Assembly: GCA_003353825.1 (NCBI GenBank)
Contig: PIVW01000296.1
Coordinates: forward strand, 1-7,355
Origin: Chloroflexota bacterium
GTDB lineage: Bacteria > Chloroflexota > Anaerolineae > J102
DNA: 7,355 bases
Reading direction: 5' to 3'
Part shown: one piece after another, positions 6,173 through 7,355 of the stretch
Layout of the letters: every line of letters begins with the position of its first letter
How positions within the stretch are numbered: position 1 is the first letter of the stretch
Translations under genes and position numbers: made by a program
The notes under the pieces: generated by a model
What the model was told of the DNA's origin: nothing
The model's database searches: none
Seen by the model: the letters and a program-made list of their open reading frames with translations, nothing else

Positions 6173-6184
6173 TGTATCAATACA
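6173..6184 (-). promoter_or_regulatory. Candidate operator dyad at the tupA promoter
   Basis: On the minus strand TGTAT-TG-ATACA is a perfect 5-bp dyad with a 2-base centre. It begins immediately after the -10 hexamer, so it would cover the transcription start. This position suits repression. GntR-family operators are often of this short dyad type, so the regulator at 3853-4947 is a candidate ligand, but no second copy was found upstream of the regulator itself. Confidence 0.35.
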
Positions 6185-6213
6185 ATAATACAAAAGGAAT
6201 TCATTGCAGGCAA
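6185..6213 (-). promoter_or_regulatory. Candidate sigma-70 promoter of tupA
   Basis: On the minus strand TTGCCT (6213-6208, four of six) and TATTAT (6190-6185, five of six) are spaced by 17 bases. Transcription would begin near 6178, leaving a leader of about 50 bases with a good Shine-Dalgarno before the tupA ATG. Confidence 0.55.
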
Positions 6214-6219
6214 AGGAAT

Positions 6220-6362
6220 CTATGCCTTGAAGAAACTCGGACCCAGCGTGCGTATACTCTGCCCTGCTCGCGGCGAAAACACCATTCCTAGTGCTGTCCC
6301 CACCATGATCACTGCAGCGAAGATAACATACAGTTGGGGATCGATGAACTTTGCAAAGAAGC
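6220..6362 (-). pseudogene. Possible small membrane protein or remnant
   Basis: The minus frame ending at TAG 6220-6222 is protein-like for its last 46 codons: FFAKFIDPQLYVIFAAVIMV, then GTALGMVFSPRAGQ and a ...RTLGPSFFKA tail. It holds one clear membrane helix (YVIFAAVIMVGTALGMVF). Codons upstream of this in the same frame look non-coding, although the frame stays open to an ATG at 6459 that would overlap the divergent gene. No in-frame start with a good Shine-Dalgarno precedes the helix. I do not recognise the family. It may be the end of a lost gene or chance. The stop lies just before the tupA -35 box. The rest of 6363-6443 shows no gene. Confidence 0.3.
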
Positions 6363-6443
6363 CGTGCCTGTGCGAGCATTGTACAGTGAGCGTCAACCGA
6401 CTGCAACGTAGTAAAAAGATAGTTCTGGAGAGCGAACCAGCGT

Positions 6444-7172
6444 ATGAAAAGCGCCACATTTGATATCCTGTTTCTTATTGCCCGTCCCGCTGCGGGCAAA
6501 AGCGAGATCATCCACTATCTCAAGTCATTGAACGATGCCTCCCGCCAAGCCCGCTACCATATCGGGATTTTCGATGAATTTGATGACTTCCCCATGCTGT
6601 GGACCTGGTTCGAGGAGGATGCCATTTTGGAAAGGATGGGAAAGCGACGACTGCACAGTGATGAGCAGGGTTATTTCAAGTACGATTACCTCTGGCATGT
6701 CCTGATCGAGCGCCTTGCCCTGGATTACGGCAAGTTGATCCGAGATCAGCCGGACTATCATTCGACGGGAACGGCGATCGTGGAGTGCGCCCGAGGGAGT
6801 GAACATGGAGGATTCGCCAGCGCCTTTGAGCACTTTCCGGCCGACATGTTGAGACGAGGTGCAATCCTGTATATCAGTGTCTCCTGGGAGGAATCTTTGC
6901 GTAAAAATCGGCGCCGCTTCAACCCCAATCGCCCCGACAGCATCCTCGAACATGCACTGCCAGATGAAAAGATAGAACGCCTGTATAAAGAGAGTGATTG
7001 GTCCACATTCAGCGCCGGGGCTCCAGACACCATTATTATCAACGATGTAAAGGTGCCATACGCTATCTTCGAGAATGAGGATGACGTCACCACTAATCAA
7101 CCCGATCAACTGGCAGCACGCCTAAAAACAACATTGGATCTGCTGTGGCAGCGCTATTGTGACCGCTCGTAA
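6444..7172 (+). CDS. Conserved P-loop NTPase-like protein, function unknown
   Basis: This 242-residue soluble protein has a Walker A-like loop ARPAAGKSE at 13-21, preceded by a hydrophobic strand (FDILFLI) exactly as in nucleoside and nucleotide kinases. Ala replaces the first Gly of GxxxxGKS. Further blocks look conserved: FDEFDDFPMLWTWFEED at 43-59, ECARGSEHGG at 114-123, the strand ILYISVSWEES at 141-151, the Arg-rich KNRRRFNPNRPDSILEH at 154-170 and VPYAIFENEDDVTT at 204-217. The Arg cluster could act as a kinase-style lid binding phosphates. I associate this layout with an uncharacterised P-loop family seen in Chloroflexi and other bacteria. The substrate is unknown. GGAG at 6427-6430 lies 13 bases before the ATG, longer than usual. 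The gene ends two bases before a convergent remnant. Confidence 0.85.
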   Translation: MKSATFDILFLIARPAAGKSEIIHYLKSLNDASRQARYHIGIFDEFDDFPMLWTWFEEDAILERMGKRRLHSDEQGYFKYDYLWHVLIERLALDYGKLIRDQPDYHSTGTAIVECARGSEHGGFASAFEHFPADMLRRGAILYISVSWEESLRKNRRRFNPNRPDSILEHALPDEKIERLYKESDWSTFSAGAPDTIIINDVKVPYAIFENEDDVTTNQPDQLAARLKTTLDLLWQRYCDRS

Positions 7173-7173
7173 A

Positions 7174-7272
7174 TCAAGATTTTTTTGGCATTACAATCCA
7201 CATGATCAGGTAGGGCACAAGGCCTGGCAGACCCCCAGGAATCAGCAGGATCAGGAATAATATCCTCCACCA
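7174..7272 (-). pseudogene. PspC-domain protein, C-terminal remnant
   Basis: The minus frame ending at TGA 7174-7176 reads WWRILFLILLIPGG, LPGLVPYLIMW and IVMPKKS. This is the typical end of a PspC domain: a membrane helix, a PGGLPG turn, a second helix YLIMWIVMP and a basic tail. The frame is closed upstream by TGA at 7273-7275, and the expected N-terminal part ('GVCGGLAEYF...DPTLVR') is not found intact in any frame of the remaining 80 bases. A short stretch in another frame (GIVGCNLGIF) might be its frameshifted echo. The gene is therefore decayed or recombined. PspC proteins act in envelope-stress sensing. Confidence 0.6.
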
Positions 7273-7355
7273 TCAATACCTTCGCCATTTTGAGGGAATA
7301 TGCCTAAATTGCAGCCTACAATACCTTCAGCGTGGCAAATTCAAATAATTTATGA
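7273..7355. other. Right edge, no intact gene
   Basis: All frames are interrupted. The stretch may hold the frameshifted N-terminal part of the PspC remnant, but the similarity is too faint to place an end. Confidence 0.3.

Noticed and set aside
7171..7187. T-run after the P-loop gene as an intrinsic terminator
   Set aside because: Only a 5-bp stem with a 2-base loop (AAATC/GATTT) precedes it, which cannot form a terminator hairpin.

Overview
The window looks like bacterial chromosomal DNA of moderate GC content. I favour a member of the Chloroflexota (Anaerolineae-like), because the PRC-barrel, DUF1269-like and PspC-like fragments, the P-loop orphan and the acidic alanine-rich protein all resemble proteins I associate with that group. 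This is inference from remembered family resemblance and no search was run. I see no rRNA, tRNA or CRISPR array.

Layout. Positions 1-90 may be the 3' tail of an upstream gene. A tight two-gene operon (356-2079, ATGA overlap) encodes an ABC-2 type exporter, ATPase then permease, followed by a strong hairpin at 2102-2139. From 2156 to 2593 lie two gene remnants facing each other: a headless PRC-barrel protein on the minus strand and a decapitated DUF1269-like tail on the plus strand that carries an internal stop. A free-standing gene (2739-3563), with its own candidate promoter and a textbook terminator, encodes a very acidic alanine-rich helical protein of unknown function. A short spacer with a 16-bp tandem repeat follows.

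The minus-strand block 3853-6129 concerns oxyanion (probably tungstate) sensing and uptake. tupA (5227-6129) encodes the tungstate-binding lipoprotein. Downstream of it lies a GntR-type regulator (3853-4947) whose C-terminal half is itself a molybdate/tungstate-binding-like domain. The permease and ATPase genes expected beside tupA are absent. tupA has a good promoter with a perfect dyad abutting its -10 box, a plausible operator for this regulator or another.

The most striking object is a 126-bp non-coding element (4936-5061) with 14-bp perfect terminal inverted repeats and an 8-bp target duplication. I read it as a MITE inserted in the fifth codon of the regulator. Removing the element and one duplication restores an ATG-started frame (M-D-K-T-P-I-Y...). 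In the present sequence the old ATG runs to a stop inside the element, while a TTG in the terminal repeat opens the regulator frame again with only its first residues changed. The element therefore appears to have replaced the start of the gene and moved its leader away without destroying the protein.

The right end holds a plus-strand P-loop NTPase-like protein of unknown role (6444-7172). It converges, two bases apart, on a decayed PspC-domain remnant (7174-7272, minus). Three or four clear gene fragments plus one MITE in 7 kb indicate an actively decaying, rearranged accessory region.
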